Assembly: GCA_016934535.1 (NCBI GenBank) | Contig: JAFGSQ010000060.1 | Location: 1-10,552, forward strand | Reading direction: 5' to 3' | From: a candidate division WOR-3 bacterium | GTDB lineage: Bacteria > SDB-A | DNA: 10,552 bases | Shown here: in pieces, positions 1-8,022 of the stretch | How the letters are laid out: each line of letters opens with the position of its first letter | Position numbering within the stretch: the first letter of the stretch is position 1 | Notes under the pieces: generated by a model | Told to the model about the DNA's origin: nothing | Seen by the model: only the letters and a program-made list of their open reading frames with translations | Database searches by the model: none | Translations under genes and position numbers: made by a program

Positions 1-1494
1 ACCGGTGTTATAGTCGCCAACTTTTCGCTCCTTAACACGAACTGGTACATAAAACAAATCCACGAACAGGGATTCCCGATTTCATTTTCGAGAGCTTTCA
101 GAGGATGGGCTGAAAAAGGGATTCCTGTATTGAATTCCAACAACTTCTACAGGTTCGACAACCCCGCTTTAGAACCTTGGAATGACTACGTTTACAAAAA
201 ATACATAAAGGGAGACGCTGAAAAAGAGAGAATTTGGGTTTCTATGGGAGAATTGCAGAAGATGGAATACGCCATCGAAGTGGCGCAACAAAACGAGGAC
301 TCTTTCGAGGACTGGCTTTTAAACGAAATATCAATAGGAATGGCGGTAGAATTCATACCGGTAAGACTCGCGTCACGAGGCGGAGCTATAAGCCCAGTTG
401 AAGTACTGCTTCCGAAGGACATGACAGTGAGGTCTATCGTCTGCGCCGTGAACGGCGTTGAATTCACTGACAGCGTCTTGTTTATGGACCAGCAGGAGTT
501 CGCTGATTTCGCCGGATCTGTTACAGACCCTTTTGCAAGTCATTGTGTTTATTTTTCTTCGACCTGCAGCCAGGAAAACATGCTTAGGCTTGAACCCTGG
601 ATGGTCGCCGAAGGACTCGTCTACAGAGTAACGGACAAAAAGACGGAAGAAAACAAAATGATGTACCAGAGCGTCAACTATCCTTATACGGAAAGCCTTT
701 ACAACCAAGTATTCCGATTCAGAGGCATATTCGCCGGAGAAATGTTGGATGAAAAAGGACGGCTTGACACATCGAAAATTGAATATCAAGACATAAAGAT
801 AAGCCCCAACACTCTTTATGACGATGAATTCGCGAGGCTCGCTTCGAATTACGCCGCGGGATTTTTCATGATGGGGACAAACGAGATAAGAAAATACGAA
901 AATCGCGAGGTGTCGGATCCCCGAAAAGCTCTTTTATACATGAAAATTGGACATTTGATAAGCAGGGGCAACGAGATGCAGTTCACCTACTATCTCGTCG
1001 AAGCTTACAAGATTTCTGGTATGAAAGAAGAAGCGATCTCCACCATAGAATGGTTTATCTCGGAGATGGAAAATAAGCTGAAAATGGAATACCTTCCCGC
1101 GGAAAGAGAAAGGGCGGTCTATTCCCTGGGATTTTTTACTGCCAAAAAGGTTTATACTCTTTTGTATTTCGGAGAAGACCAAGAGGCCAGGAAAGTCTTT
1201 TTAGCCTCCGAAGAAATTCTCAGGGAAAACTCCCTGCAGGATTACATTATACTGCAAAGCCTTTTTTCCTTCAGAGAAAACGACAGGGAGACGGCAAAAT
1301 CGGTTCTCGAAAATGCAGGTCTTTATTCTGTCGATTACGATTTCGTAAAAGAGTGGATAGACCAGGGCGTTTTGAAAGAGACAGGAGACACGCAATTCGC
1401 CGAATTCGTTTTGAACCTTTATGTTCAAAACTCGGCGGTCCTTGACTCGATAATACAGGCCGATTCCTCCCTGGTCGACACGGCGGTGAGATAG
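1..1494 (+). CDS. TMEM260-like (DUF2723) membrane glycosyltransferase, C-terminal part
   Basis: This is the 3' end of a gene that starts before the window; the frame is open from base 1, so the TTG at 130 is internal. It encodes 497 visible residues, all from the soluble part after the membrane segments. The first residues (T-G-V-I-V, then S-L-L-N and W-Y at 25-48) match the block that follows the G-D-N-D-T-F motif in DUF2723 proteins, and the same block recurs in the next gene (S476-Y483 there). A second shared region around 400-640 ends in a G-L-V-Y-R stretch like the other gene's G-G-L-L-L-E. The region from about 900 to 1450 is helical and TPR-like, as often found at the C terminus of this family. 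Human TMEM260 is a protein O-mannosyltransferase (CAZy GT117), so an envelope glycosyltransferase role is inferred; donor and acceptor are unknown. The stop is 10 nt before the next start. Confidence 0.82.
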   Translation, partial: TGVIVANFSLLNTNWYIKQIHEQGFPISFSRAFRGWAEKGIPVLNSNNFYRFDNPALEPWNDYVYKKYIKGDAEKERIWVSMGELQKMEYAIEVAQQNEDSFEDWLLNEISIGMAVEFIPVRLASRGGAISPVEVLLPKDMTVRSIVCAVNGVEFTDSVLFMDQQEFADFAGSVTDPFASHCVYFSSTCSQENMLRLEPWMVAEGLVYRVTDKKTEENKMMYQSVNYPYTESLYNQVFRFRGIFAGEMLDEKGRLDTSKIEYQDIKISPNTLYDDEFARLASNYAAGFFMMGTNEIRKYENREVSDPRKALLYMKIGHLISRGNEMQFTYYLVEAYKISGMKEEAISTIEWFISEMENKLKMEYLPAERERAVYSLGFFTAKKVYTLLYFGEDQEARKVFLASEEILRENSLQDYIILQSLFSFRENDRETAKSVLENAGLYSVDYDFVKEWIDQGVLKETGDTQFAEFVLNLYVQNSAVLDSIIQADSSLVDTAVR

Positions 1495-1504
1495 AGCGCT
1501 GACG

Positions 1505-3574
1505 ATGCGCTCGGTTAAAGAATCGGTATTCGGAGCTTCGGTTTTTTTATTTTTGTTTGTCGTATTCGGTGTCACATCAGCTCCTTCTATTTCATGGTGG
1601 GACAGTCCGGAATACGTCGCGGCGGCATACTGCTGGGGAGTCCCTCATCCGCCCGGCAGTCCTGTCTATGTGACTTTGGCGAGGGTGTTTTGCCTTTTTG
1701 CCAAAAGCCCAGAATCGGTCTCAAGAAGCGTGAATTTTCTCAGTGTGACTTCCGCCGCCTTTGCGGGGCTGTTTCTTTTTTTATCACTTGTCCGAATATT
1801 CAGATGCGGTTCCGCCCTTAAAAAAGCGTTTGTCGCGATCGCTTCCGTCTGCGGCATGTTGAGCTTTTCCGTCTGGGACAGCGCCGTGGAAGCAGAGGTT
1901 TACAGCCTTTCTACATTGACTGTGTTTTTCTTGCTGTGGCTGTCTTTGAAAACGCTAAAAGAAGGGATGAAGTATTTCATCGCCGGAGCTTACGTTTTGG
2001 GAGTCTCATTTTCAATACACCCCACTGCACTTGTCGCCGCTTTGCCTTTGTTTGTTTCTTTCATGGTTTCAAAGTTTGGGTTAAAAGTCAAAGCCGCCGC
2101 TCTATGCTTATCCGTTCTGTTTTTTTTGGCGGGGGTGTCCTCTTACGCCATACTGTATTTCAGGGCTCTTGAAAAACCGGTTTTAAACGAATCGGCGATA
2201 CAAGATTTAAAAGATCTTGCTGATGTGGCTGCGAGAAAGCAATACGGCAGCGCAAACCTTCTCGCAAGGAGCACGGCAGAGAGGACTGGCTGGGGATTTT
2301 TCAGGGCTTTCGCTTACCAAAACGCTTCTTATTTCAATTATCTGTCATGGCAGTTTACCCCTTTTGTCAGGGAAGGGATTTCAGGTGTTTTCGGGATCTT
2401 TGTAAACTCTGCTTTCATGGTATTTTTCGCTGTAGTATTCATGTATTCTCTTTGGACTAAAATAAAATCCGGGGACAAAAAAGATATGTTGATTCTGCTT
2501 TCTTTTATTGTCTGCCTGAGTTTCGTCCTCATTTTTCTGTTCAATTTCAAATTCTGCTCGAGCGATCCCGACCCTTCACACATCCCAAAGGAAGCGAGGG
2601 CAAGGGACTATTTTTTTTCTGCTGGTTTCGCTTTGATGTATGCGTTTTCACTGGGAAGTTTAATTGAAATGAAAAAGGCGCTGGCGATTTCAATTTCTTT
2701 TTTGTGCGTTGTAACAGCTCTCTATAACGGTTTTTCCGGCCACGCGAACAGAATTGGAAATTACATGCCACAAAATTTCGCACGTAACATTCTGATGTCT
2801 GCGAAAGATAATTCGATAATTCTCGTCCACGGCGACAACGACACTTTTACGCTATGGTTTATCCAAATAGTCGGCGGGGCAAAGATCTACGACGAAAACG
2901 CAGACACTGGCGTGATCGTCATAAATAAAAGCCTTCTGAACCTTAAATGGTACATGGACGAAATCTCTGGGAAAATTCCTTTCAAGCTCGAAAAAGTCTA
3001 CGGAGAATTTTTGAAAGAACTCGATATAGAGAAAGAAAACGTGGAAGAATACTGCAGGGAAAATCCAATGGCAGTAAAGACCAAAGACGGCAGGATTCTA
3101 TACCCCTCCGATGTTGTCATCAGGTGCATCTTGGCTCAAATATACGAAATAGATTACGATATCGAAACAATCTCCCTTCCGGATTCCTCTTTCGCCGAAT
3201 TGTTAGAAAAAAGGGGCAAGACGTCTTTCAATTTCTACACCACCGAGGAGATACCTGAGCTTAAAAACATTTTGGTCAGGGGAGGGCTTTTACTTGAGGC
3301 GTTCGGAGACACATCGGAAAACAGGAGGCTGTTGCTCGAATACGATTACAGGGGTATAATAGACAAAACATATCTCGAAGAGAATGGAAGATTGGCGACA
3401 CTTGACAGACCGGCGCCCAGCGCGGCTTTTAAAAGAGACATCGACAACCAGGCGATGTTTTCGTTCTACGAAAGAGCAATAAAATCCCTGAGTTCCACGG
3501 ACAGCCTTTTTACGGCCCTTTCGCCTTTTTTCACAGGCGGGGTAAGGGGGAATGAAGATGAATCTATCAGATGA
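1505..3574 (+). CDS. TMEM260-like (DUF2723) membrane glycosyltransferase, full length
   Basis: Predicted polytopic GT-C-type glycosyltransferase of 689 residues. After TM1 (about 8-28) comes the family hallmark W-W-D-S-P-E-Y (31-37) followed by H-P-P-G-S-P-V-Y (48-55). The aspartate and glutamate here are the likely extracytoplasmic active-site acids, by analogy with other GT-C enzymes. About nine further hydrophobic segments run to residue 409. The conserved R-A-R-D-Y-F-F (365-371), G-D-N-D-T-F (443-448) and S-L-L-N..W-Y (476-483) motifs follow. The C-terminal soluble part is about 200 residues. It lacks the TPR-like tail of the upstream paralogue and is rich in Asp/Glu. The ATG lies 10 nt after the previous stop with no strong Shine-Dalgarno site; GGTGAG at 1485-1490 is rather distant, so translational coupling is likely. 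The 3' end overlaps the PhoH2 gene. Members transfer sugars to proteins (human TMEM260 is an O-mannosyltransferase); the bacterial substrate is unknown. Confidence 0.88.
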   Translation: MRSVKESVFGASVFLFLFVVFGVTSAPSISWWDSPEYVAAAYCWGVPHPPGSPVYVTLARVFCLFAKSPESVSRSVNFLSVTSAAFAGLFLFLSLVRIFRCGSALKKAFVAIASVCGMLSFSVWDSAVEAEVYSLSTLTVFFLLWLSLKTLKEGMKYFIAGAYVLGVSFSIHPTALVAALPLFVSFMVSKFGLKVKAAALCLSVLFFLAGVSSYAILYFRALEKPVLNESAIQDLKDLADVAARKQYGSANLLARSTAERTGWGFFRAFAYQNASYFNYLSWQFTPFVREGISGVFGIFVNSAFMVFFAVVFMYSLWTKIKSGDKKDMLILLSFIVCLSFVLIFLFNFKFCSSDPDPSHIPKEARARDYFFSAGFALMYAFSLGSLIEMKKALAISISFLCVVTALYNGFSGHANRIGNYMPQNFARNILMSAKDNSIILVHGDNDTFTLWFIQIVGGAKIYDENADTGVIVINKSLLNLKWYMDEISGKIPFKLEKVYGEFLKELDIEKENVEEYCRENPMAVKTKDGRILYPSDVVIRCILAQIYEIDYDIETISLPDSSFAELLEKRGKTSFNFYTTEEIPELKNILVRGGLLLEAFGDTSENRRLLLEYDYRGIIDKTYLEENGRLATLDRPAPSAAFKRDIDNQAMFSFYERAIKSLSSTDSLFTALSPFFTGGVRGNEDESIR
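3544..3550 (+). promoter_or_regulatory. Ribosome binding site deciding the PhoH2 start
   Basis: AAGGGGG lies inside the 3' end of the glycosyltransferase gene. It is 7 nt before the ATG at 3558 but only 1 nt before the ATG at 3552. The spacing favours 3558 as the real start, although 3552 cannot be excluded. Confidence 0.6.
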
Positions 3575-4886
3575 CGCAAAAATCTACGTACTCGACACGA
3601 ACGTCATAATGTACGATTTCAGGTGTATTTATTCTTTTGAGGACAACAACGTCGTCATACCGATTACGGTGCTCGAGGAAATAGACAAATTCAAAAAAGG
3701 CAACGAGATAATAAACTACAACGTCAGGGAGTTTTCCAGAGAACTCGATTCGCTTCTCGGGGACAGCTTGACTACGGAGGGTGTTAAACTTGACAGCGGA
3801 GGGTATGTCAGCGTAGAGACGAACATGAAAAAAGACAAGTTTCTGTCGGAGACCCTTTTGGATGACAGTCCTGACCACAGAATTCTATCCGTGGCGTACA
3901 ACCTGTCCAAAAAGCACGGACAGGGAAAAGTCGTGCTCGTGACGAAAGACATAAACCTGAGAATAAAAGCGAAAGGAGTGGGCGTCAGGGCGGAGGATTA
4001 CCTCACCGGTAAAATTCTCGACTTGGATAAGCTTTATACGGGAAAAAATCTCATTGAAGATGTCCCCGACGAGACTATTGACGCCCTTTACGAAAGGAAA
4101 ACACTGAGTCTATCCGAGACGGGTTTTGGAATTTCTCCGCTTCCCAACGAATATTTCATACTTAGAAACGACCACAAGAGCATTCTCGGTGTATATAATT
4201 TTTCTTCTAAGTCTTTCAGACTCGTGGAGAGAAAAAGCGCCTACGGCATACAGCCGAGAAACGCCGAACAGACATTTTCCCTTGACGCGCTGACGAATCA
4301 GGACATTCAGCTTGCGACCCTTTCAGGAAAAGCGGGGACTGGAAAAACTCTCATGGCTCTCGCCGCGGCACTTGAAGTCAGAAAGTATTACAGCCAGATT
4401 CTTCTGGCCAGGCCTATCATCCCGCTTTCGAACAAAGAGATAGGATTTCTGCCGGGTGACGTCAAGAGTAAGATAGACCCTTACATGCAGCCCCTTTGGG
4501 ACAACCTTTCGGTCATACAGAACCAGTATTCATCGGATTCTAAAGAGTATTCGAAGATAACAGAACTTTTGAACAACGAAAAACTGCTCATAATCCCTCT
4601 TGCTTTCATAAGGGGAAGGAGTCTTTCGAGGTTTTATTTCATAATCGACGAGGCTCAGAACCTGACGCCTCACGAGGTCAAGACTATAATAACGAGGGCG
4701 GGTGAAGGGACAAAAGTCGTTTTCACCGGCGACCCGCATCAGATAGACACTCCGTATCTCGACTCCAGGAGCAACGGCCTGACTTATCTCATTGACAAGA
4801 TGAAGGGTCAGGAAATTTACGCAAACGTCACACTCGAAAAGGGGGTCAGATCCCCTCTCGCTGAACTCGCATCGAACCTTTTGTAA
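3558..4886 (+). CDS. phoH2: PIN domain-PhoH fusion ATPase/ribonuclease (PhoH2/YlaK type)
   Basis: A 442-residue two-domain protein. The N-terminal PIN nuclease domain (about 8-150) has the expected acidic residues: D13 in L-D-T-N, E40/E41 in V-L-E-E-I-D, D106 in S-P-D-H-R-I and D131 in T-K-D-I-N-L-R. A linker leads to the PhoH ATPase domain (about 235-442). That domain has Walker A G-K-A-G-T-G-K-T (257-264), Walker B F-I-I-D-E-A-Q (361-367), the sensor-like T-G-D-P-H-Q-I-D (390-397) and a conserved G-V-R-S-P-L-A-E-L-A near the end. Mycobacterial PhoH2 proteins with this architecture act as sequence-specific RNA helicase/ribonucleases, and the family has been described as a VapC-PhoH fusion. 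A cytoplasmic RNA-processing role is therefore likely. All catalytic motifs look intact. An upstream ATG at 3552 would add two residues. The gene overlaps the glycosyltransferase gene by 17 nt (23 nt from 3552), implying co-transcription and coupled translation. Confidence 0.93.
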   Translation: MNLSDDAKIYVLDTNVIMYDFRCIYSFEDNNVVIPITVLEEIDKFKKGNEIINYNVREFSRELDSLLGDSLTTEGVKLDSGGYVSVETNMKKDKFLSETLLDDSPDHRILSVAYNLSKKHGQGKVVLVTKDINLRIKAKGVGVRAEDYLTGKILDLDKLYTGKNLIEDVPDETIDALYERKTLSLSETGFGISPLPNEYFILRNDHKSILGVYNFSSKSFRLVERKSAYGIQPRNAEQTFSLDALTNQDIQLATLSGKAGTGKTLMALAAALEVRKYYSQILLARPIIPLSNKEIGFLPGDVKSKIDPYMQPLWDNLSVIQNQYSSDSKEYSKITELLNNEKLLIIPLAFIRGRSLSRFYFIIDEAQNLTPHEVKTIITRAGEGTKVVFTGDPHQIDTPYLDSRSNGLTYLIDKMKGQEIYANVTLEKGVRSPLAELASNLL

Positions 4887-4904
4887 AATCAACTTTACAA
4901 AAGG
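4877..4904 (+). other. Perfect inverted repeat overlapping the PhoH2 stop codon
   Basis: CCTTTTGTAAA (4877-4887) is exactly complementary to TTTACAAAAGG (4894-4904), with a 6-nt loop. The TAA stop at 4884-4886 sits in the 5' arm. No T-run follows, so this is not a typical intrinsic terminator. It could be an intercistronic stability or processing hairpin, or a weak terminator. The pairing is seen directly; any function is inferred. Confidence 0.5.
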
Positions 4905-4911
4905 GATGAAA

Positions 4912-4924
4912 AGTAATAATTACT
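4912..4924. other. 13-bp palindrome upstream of the HD gene
   Basis: AGTAAT-A-ATTACT is a perfect odd-length palindrome ending 4 nt before the ATG of the HD-domain gene. It occupies the place where a Shine-Dalgarno site would be expected, and none is visible there. It could be a small operator or a chance AT-rich palindrome. Confidence 0.3.
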
Positions 4925-4928
4925 ATTT

Positions 4929-5879
4929 ATGCAAGAGGTGAGAGGGAATACCGACTACAGATTTATTTTCCCCGAAAATCCGGAAGATGTGTTAGATAGG
5001 GCTGTTGAAGCCATAAAAGTTTCTTACAAAAAAATCGACGTCACCGGCGTAAAAAAAGCTTTCAAAGACGTTGTGTCTCTTTTCGATGGAAACTATCCGG
5101 GATACAGAAAATGCACTACGCGCTATCACGATCTGTCACACTCAACCTCAGTATTTCTCGCATCGGCGAGGCTGATTGACGGAGCGGCGTCTTCAGGGCT
5201 CAAGTTCAAGGACGAACAAGTGAACCTCGCCCTGATTTCCTCTCTGTTTCACGATATAGGTTATATTCAAAAAAATGGAGAAAACAAAGGCACTGGGGCG
5301 AAGTTTTCCAGAGGCCATGAGGAGAGGAGCATCAGCTTTGCGTCTTCTTACCTCGGGGAAAGGGGTTACACTGATTTTGACAGAATGAAAGCTTCTCAGA
5401 TCATAGCTTCTACTATCCTCGAACTGCCGTTGAAAGACATTCCTTTTCCTTCAGACGATTTGAAAATTCTCGGAAAAATAGTCGGAACGGCGGATCTCGT
5501 CGCGCAGATGGCTGACAGGTTTTATCTCGAAAAATTGCTGTTCCTCTTCAGGGAATTCACCGAAGCCGGGATACCCGGTTTTCCAAGCGAAATAGACCTT
5601 CTCAAAAACACTGAAACTTTCTACAGAACCGTTATGAAAAGCAAGATATACGGTGAATACGAAGGTGTTTTTGATTTTATGGAGCTGCATTTTTTGAATG
5701 CCGTAGGAGACAAATCAAATCCGTATGCTGTTTATATGGACAAAAACATTGATTACCTAAACAGAATTCTCACCGATTGCGAAGAAGATTACCGTTCTCA
5801 ACTGAGAAGAGGCGGAATAGTCCAATTGCTTAAAAGAGAAGAGAGCATAAACCCCATAAGGAGAGGTTTTAAAGTTTGA
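4929..5879 (+). CDS. HD-domain metal-dependent phosphohydrolase
   Basis: A soluble 316-residue protein with an HD-superfamily core. The metal ligands can be traced: R-Y-H-D-L-S-H (65-71), the H-D doublet in L-F-H-D-I-G-Y (106-112), H130 in R-G-H-E-E-R and the distal D189 in G-T-A-D-L-V. The first motif resembles the Y-H-N-x-x-H signature of cyclic-nucleotide phosphodiesterases, so a phosphodiester or nucleotide substrate is possible but unproven. The C-terminal third is helical with no recognisable domain. No signal peptide or membrane segment is visible, so it should be cytoplasmic. The start is uncertain: the ATG at 4929 lacks a Shine-Dalgarno site, and a GTG at 4938 is in frame. The gene ends with a TTGA overlap into the ABC ATPase gene, which indicates translational coupling to the transporter. 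It follows PhoH2 after 42 nt. In Firmicutes a different, membrane-bound HD phosphodiesterase (PgpH) is a neighbour of phoH. Confidence 0.82.
   Translation: MQEVRGNTDYRFIFPENPEDVLDRAVEAIKVSYKKIDVTGVKKAFKDVVSLFDGNYPGYRKCTTRYHDLSHSTSVFLASARLIDGAASSGLKFKDEQVNLALISSLFHDIGYIQKNGENKGTGAKFSRGHEERSISFASSYLGERGYTDFDRMKASQIIASTILELPLKDIPFPSDDLKILGKIVGTADLVAQMADRFYLEKLLFLFREFTEAGIPGFPSEIDLLKNTETFYRTVMKSKIYGEYEGVFDFMELHFLNAVGDKSNPYAVYMDKNIDYLNRILTDCEEDYRSQLRRGGIVQLLKREESINPIRRGFKV
5858..5866 (+). promoter_or_regulatory. Ribosome binding site supporting a TTG start
   Basis: AAGGAGAGG within the end of the HD gene lies 9 nt before the TTG at 5876. This strong site, plus the need to include the first beta strand of the ATPase, supports TTG as the start codon of the ABC gene; the next in-frame ATG (5945) would delete 23 residues. 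Confidence 0.7.
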
Positions 5880-6781
5880 CTCTCACCCTTAAAGATGTCT
5901 GCAAGAGTTATAAATCCGTGAAAGCCGTTGACGGTATTTCGTTTATGGTGAAACCCGGTGAACTCATGGGCCTTTTAGGTCCAAACGGCGCAGGAAAATC
6001 TACTACTATAAGGATGATAATGAACATAATCGCCCCTGACTCCGGGGAAATTCTTTTTGACGAAAAAAAAATCTCGAACAATGATTTTGACAGAATAGGC
6101 TATCTTCCAGAGGAGAGGGGAATCTATAAAAAATTCAAGGTCTCTGCTGTTTTGAAGTATTTTGCTTCCCTCAAAGGCAAAGAAGGCAAGGATACAGAAA
6201 AGAGAATAGACCAATGGCTCGAAAGGTTTGATCTCGCCGATTGGAAAGAAAAAAAGGTAGAAGAACTGTCCAAGGGCATGAGCCAAAAAGTCCAGTTTAT
6301 AGCCGCTGTCCTCCACGACCCTGAGATACTCTTTTTGGACGAACCTTTTGCCGGACTTGACCCTGTCAGCTCCGAGGTAATTAAAGACACTGTTCGGGAT
6401 TTATCCAAGGAGGGAAAAACGATAATATTTTCGACCCACATCATGGAACAGGCTGAGAAAATATGCGATTCAATCTTTCTCATAGACAAAGGCGTTGAAG
6501 TTGTCAAAGGTCCTCTGGATAAGGTTAAGGAAAATTTGGGAAAGAATTCAGTGACGATGGAATTTGAAGGGGATATAAGTTTTTTGGAAAGCACGGGAAT
6601 CGTCGCTGACATCATTTCCTATCCGAGATGGGTTGAGATTGAGATTGCGCAGGGAAAGACGCCCGACGATCTTCTCAAAGCGGTCGCCGGGAGAATATCG
6701 GTTAAAAGGTTTGAAATCTCAAGGCCGTCCCTCCAGAAAATTTTCATTGACCTCGTCGGCGGAAAAAAGGCGGGAAAATGA
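5876..6781 (+). CDS. ABC transporter ATP-binding protein (NatA-like)
   Basis: A 301-residue ABC ATPase that powers the permease encoded next. Visible motifs: Walker A G-P-N-G-A-G-K-S-T (35-43); a Q-loop region reading I-G-Y-L-P-E-E-R-G (74-82), the NatA/YhaQ-type variant without a clear glutamine; signature L-S-K-G-M (131-135); Walker B I-L-F-L-D-E-P (151-157); D-loop A-G-L-D; and switch H188 in S-T-H-I-M-E-Q. About 100 residues follow the nucleotide-binding domain and resemble the DUF4162 tail common in this subfamily. It uses a TTG start overlapping the HD gene's stop by 4 nt, and its own stop overlaps the permease ATG by 4 nt. NatAB of Bacillus exports sodium, but many relatives export other compounds, so the substrate cannot be assigned from sequence. 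All catalytic residues appear intact. Confidence 0.93.
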   Translation: MTLTLKDVCKSYKSVKAVDGISFMVKPGELMGLLGPNGAGKSTTIRMIMNIIAPDSGEILFDEKKISNNDFDRIGYLPEERGIYKKFKVSAVLKYFASLKGKEGKDTEKRIDQWLERFDLADWKEKKVEELSKGMSQKVQFIAAVLHDPEILFLDEPFAGLDPVSSEVIKDTVRDLSKEGKTIIFSTHIMEQAEKICDSIFLIDKGVEVVKGPLDKVKENLGKNSVTMEFEGDISFLESTGIVADIISYPRWVEIEIAQGKTPDDLLKAVAGRISVKRFEISRPSLQKIFIDLVGGKKAGK

Positions 6782-7998
6782 GAAAATTTTTCTGCGTTCT
6801 CAAGCAGGAATTCAAGACAGTCGCCATGAACAAGAGCTTTATCGTCTTCACTCTTCTCGGACCCGTCTTCATGATAGGAATCACGGTTTTCCCCATGCTC
6901 TTGATGAAGGGAACCCAGGCGAAGAAAGTGACTGTATATGTCGTCACAGAAGACAAAAACCTCGCCGCGGCGATGGAGATCAGGCTTAAAAATTCAGGAA
7001 TCGACATCGTCAAAAACAACGACAGCAGGGAAGTCCTCGACTCTTTGGTTGGGAAAGGCGTTATATACGGCTACATAATAGTCCCCGAGAGCATACTGAC
7101 TCAAGACACGTTCGAATTTGTGACAAAGGACATGGCTGACTATACAGTTGTCGCTTCCATAGAAGGAGTTCTTGGAAATTACATCATAACCCAGAGGATG
7201 ATAGGAGAGGGAATCGACCCTTCAAAAATTGACGCTCTGACTTCGCCGCCGGTCATAAGCGCCGTAAAGCTGACCAAAGAGGGTGAGAAGGTGAAACAAG
7301 ACTTTATGGCATCCTTTTTCACGGCGATTACTTTCACAATGCTTCTTTACATGACAATATTGATATACGGGCAGTCCATAGGAAGGTCTGTCATTAACGA
7401 GAAAAAAACAAAAACCGTCGAAATAATTCTCTCCTCGGTCAAACCTTTCACTCTGATGTTAGGGAAAATATCAGGCCAGGCCGCGGCAAGCCTTCTTCAA
7501 TACGGATTCTGGCTTTCATTGAGTTTTTTCTCTCTTAAAATTATAGGGAGCAGATTTCAGAACCTCAACGTGCCTGTTCTGCCGCACGGCATTTACGGCT
7601 ATCTCATATCCTTTTACATCCTCGGTTTCCTGATGTATTCGGCTGTCTACGCCGCTCTCGGAGCGGCTTCTGAGGACGAGAACAACCTTCAACAGCTCGC
7701 GATGCCGGTCATATTTCTGCTCATACTTCCGATGATAAGCGTGTCGGCGATAATAATGAATCCGAATTCCGCCTTTGCCGTCTTTTTCTCGCTATTCCCC
7801 TTCACGGCGCCAATGGTCATGTTTCTCAGGGCGACGATATCCTCCCCTCCTCTCTACCAGATCATAATAGCTTACGGTCTGATTGTTCTGACAATTTTCC
7901 TCCTGTTTTTCATTGCCGCTAAAATATTCAGAATCGGAATCCTGATGACCGGTAAAAAATTCAGCTTCAAAGACATAATGGTTTGGTTGAGATCGTGA
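6778..7998 (+). CDS. ABC-2 type permease (NatB-like)
   Basis: A 406-residue membrane subunit of the preceding ABC ATPase. The layout is that of the ABC2_membrane_3 family: an N-terminal hydrophobic segment (about 21-43), a large extracytoplasmic domain (about 44-175), then further membrane segments near 177-198, 232-254, 272-297, 308-328 and 359-384. A partly hydrophobic stretch at 332-352 could be re-entrant. The cytoplasmic loop after the second segment has I-N-E-K-K-T-K-T-V-E-I-I-L-S-S (206-220), the coupling-helix motif typical of NatB and relatives. The start ATG overlaps the ATPase stop (ATGA) and has GGCGGG just upstream. The gene ends the + strand run; convergent transcription from the lipoprotein gene begins beyond a 189-nt gap. 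Export rather than import is expected because no binding protein is encoded nearby. Substrate unknown. Confidence 0.92.
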   Translation: MRKFFCVLKQEFKTVAMNKSFIVFTLLGPVFMIGITVFPMLLMKGTQAKKVTVYVVTEDKNLAAAMEIRLKNSGIDIVKNNDSREVLDSLVGKGVIYGYIIVPESILTQDTFEFVTKDMADYTVVASIEGVLGNYIITQRMIGEGIDPSKIDALTSPPVISAVKLTKEGEKVKQDFMASFFTAITFTMLLYMTILIYGQSIGRSVINEKKTKTVEIILSSVKPFTLMLGKISGQAAASLLQYGFWLSLSFFSLKIIGSRFQNLNVPVLPHGIYGYLISFYILGFLMYSAVYAALGAASEDENNLQQLAMPVIFLLILPMISVSAIIMNPNSAFAVFFSLFPFTAPMVMFLRATISSPPLYQIIIAYGLIVLTIFLLFFIAAKIFRIGILMTGKKFSFKDIMVWLRS

Positions 7999-8022
7999 AA
8001 ATGAAAATAAACTATTCTTTAT

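Noticed and set aside
130-132. TTG at 130 as the true start of the first gene
   Set aside because: The frame is open back to base 1 and the upstream residues match conserved DUF2723 sequence, so the gene is cut by the window edge.
373-789. Open frame of 138 codons on the minus strand
   Set aside because: It lies fully within the glycosyltransferase gene on the other strand and shows no recognisable domain; it looks like a codon-bias shadow.
4894-4926. Promoter before the HD gene (TTTACA at 4894 with TACTAT at 4921)
   Set aside because: The 21-nt spacer is too long, and no better -10 box lies 16-18 nt from the TTTACA hexamer.
5949-6121. Missing Q-loop glutamine in the ABC ATPase as a sign of inactivity
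   Set aside because: The Y-L-P-E-E-R-G form is usual in the NatA/YhaQ subfamily, and the other catalytic motifs are intact.
6124-6615. Open frame of 163 codons on the minus strand
   Set aside because: It is antisense to the ABC ATPase, whose motifs are all intact; the composition is Ser-rich, typical of an antisense shadow.
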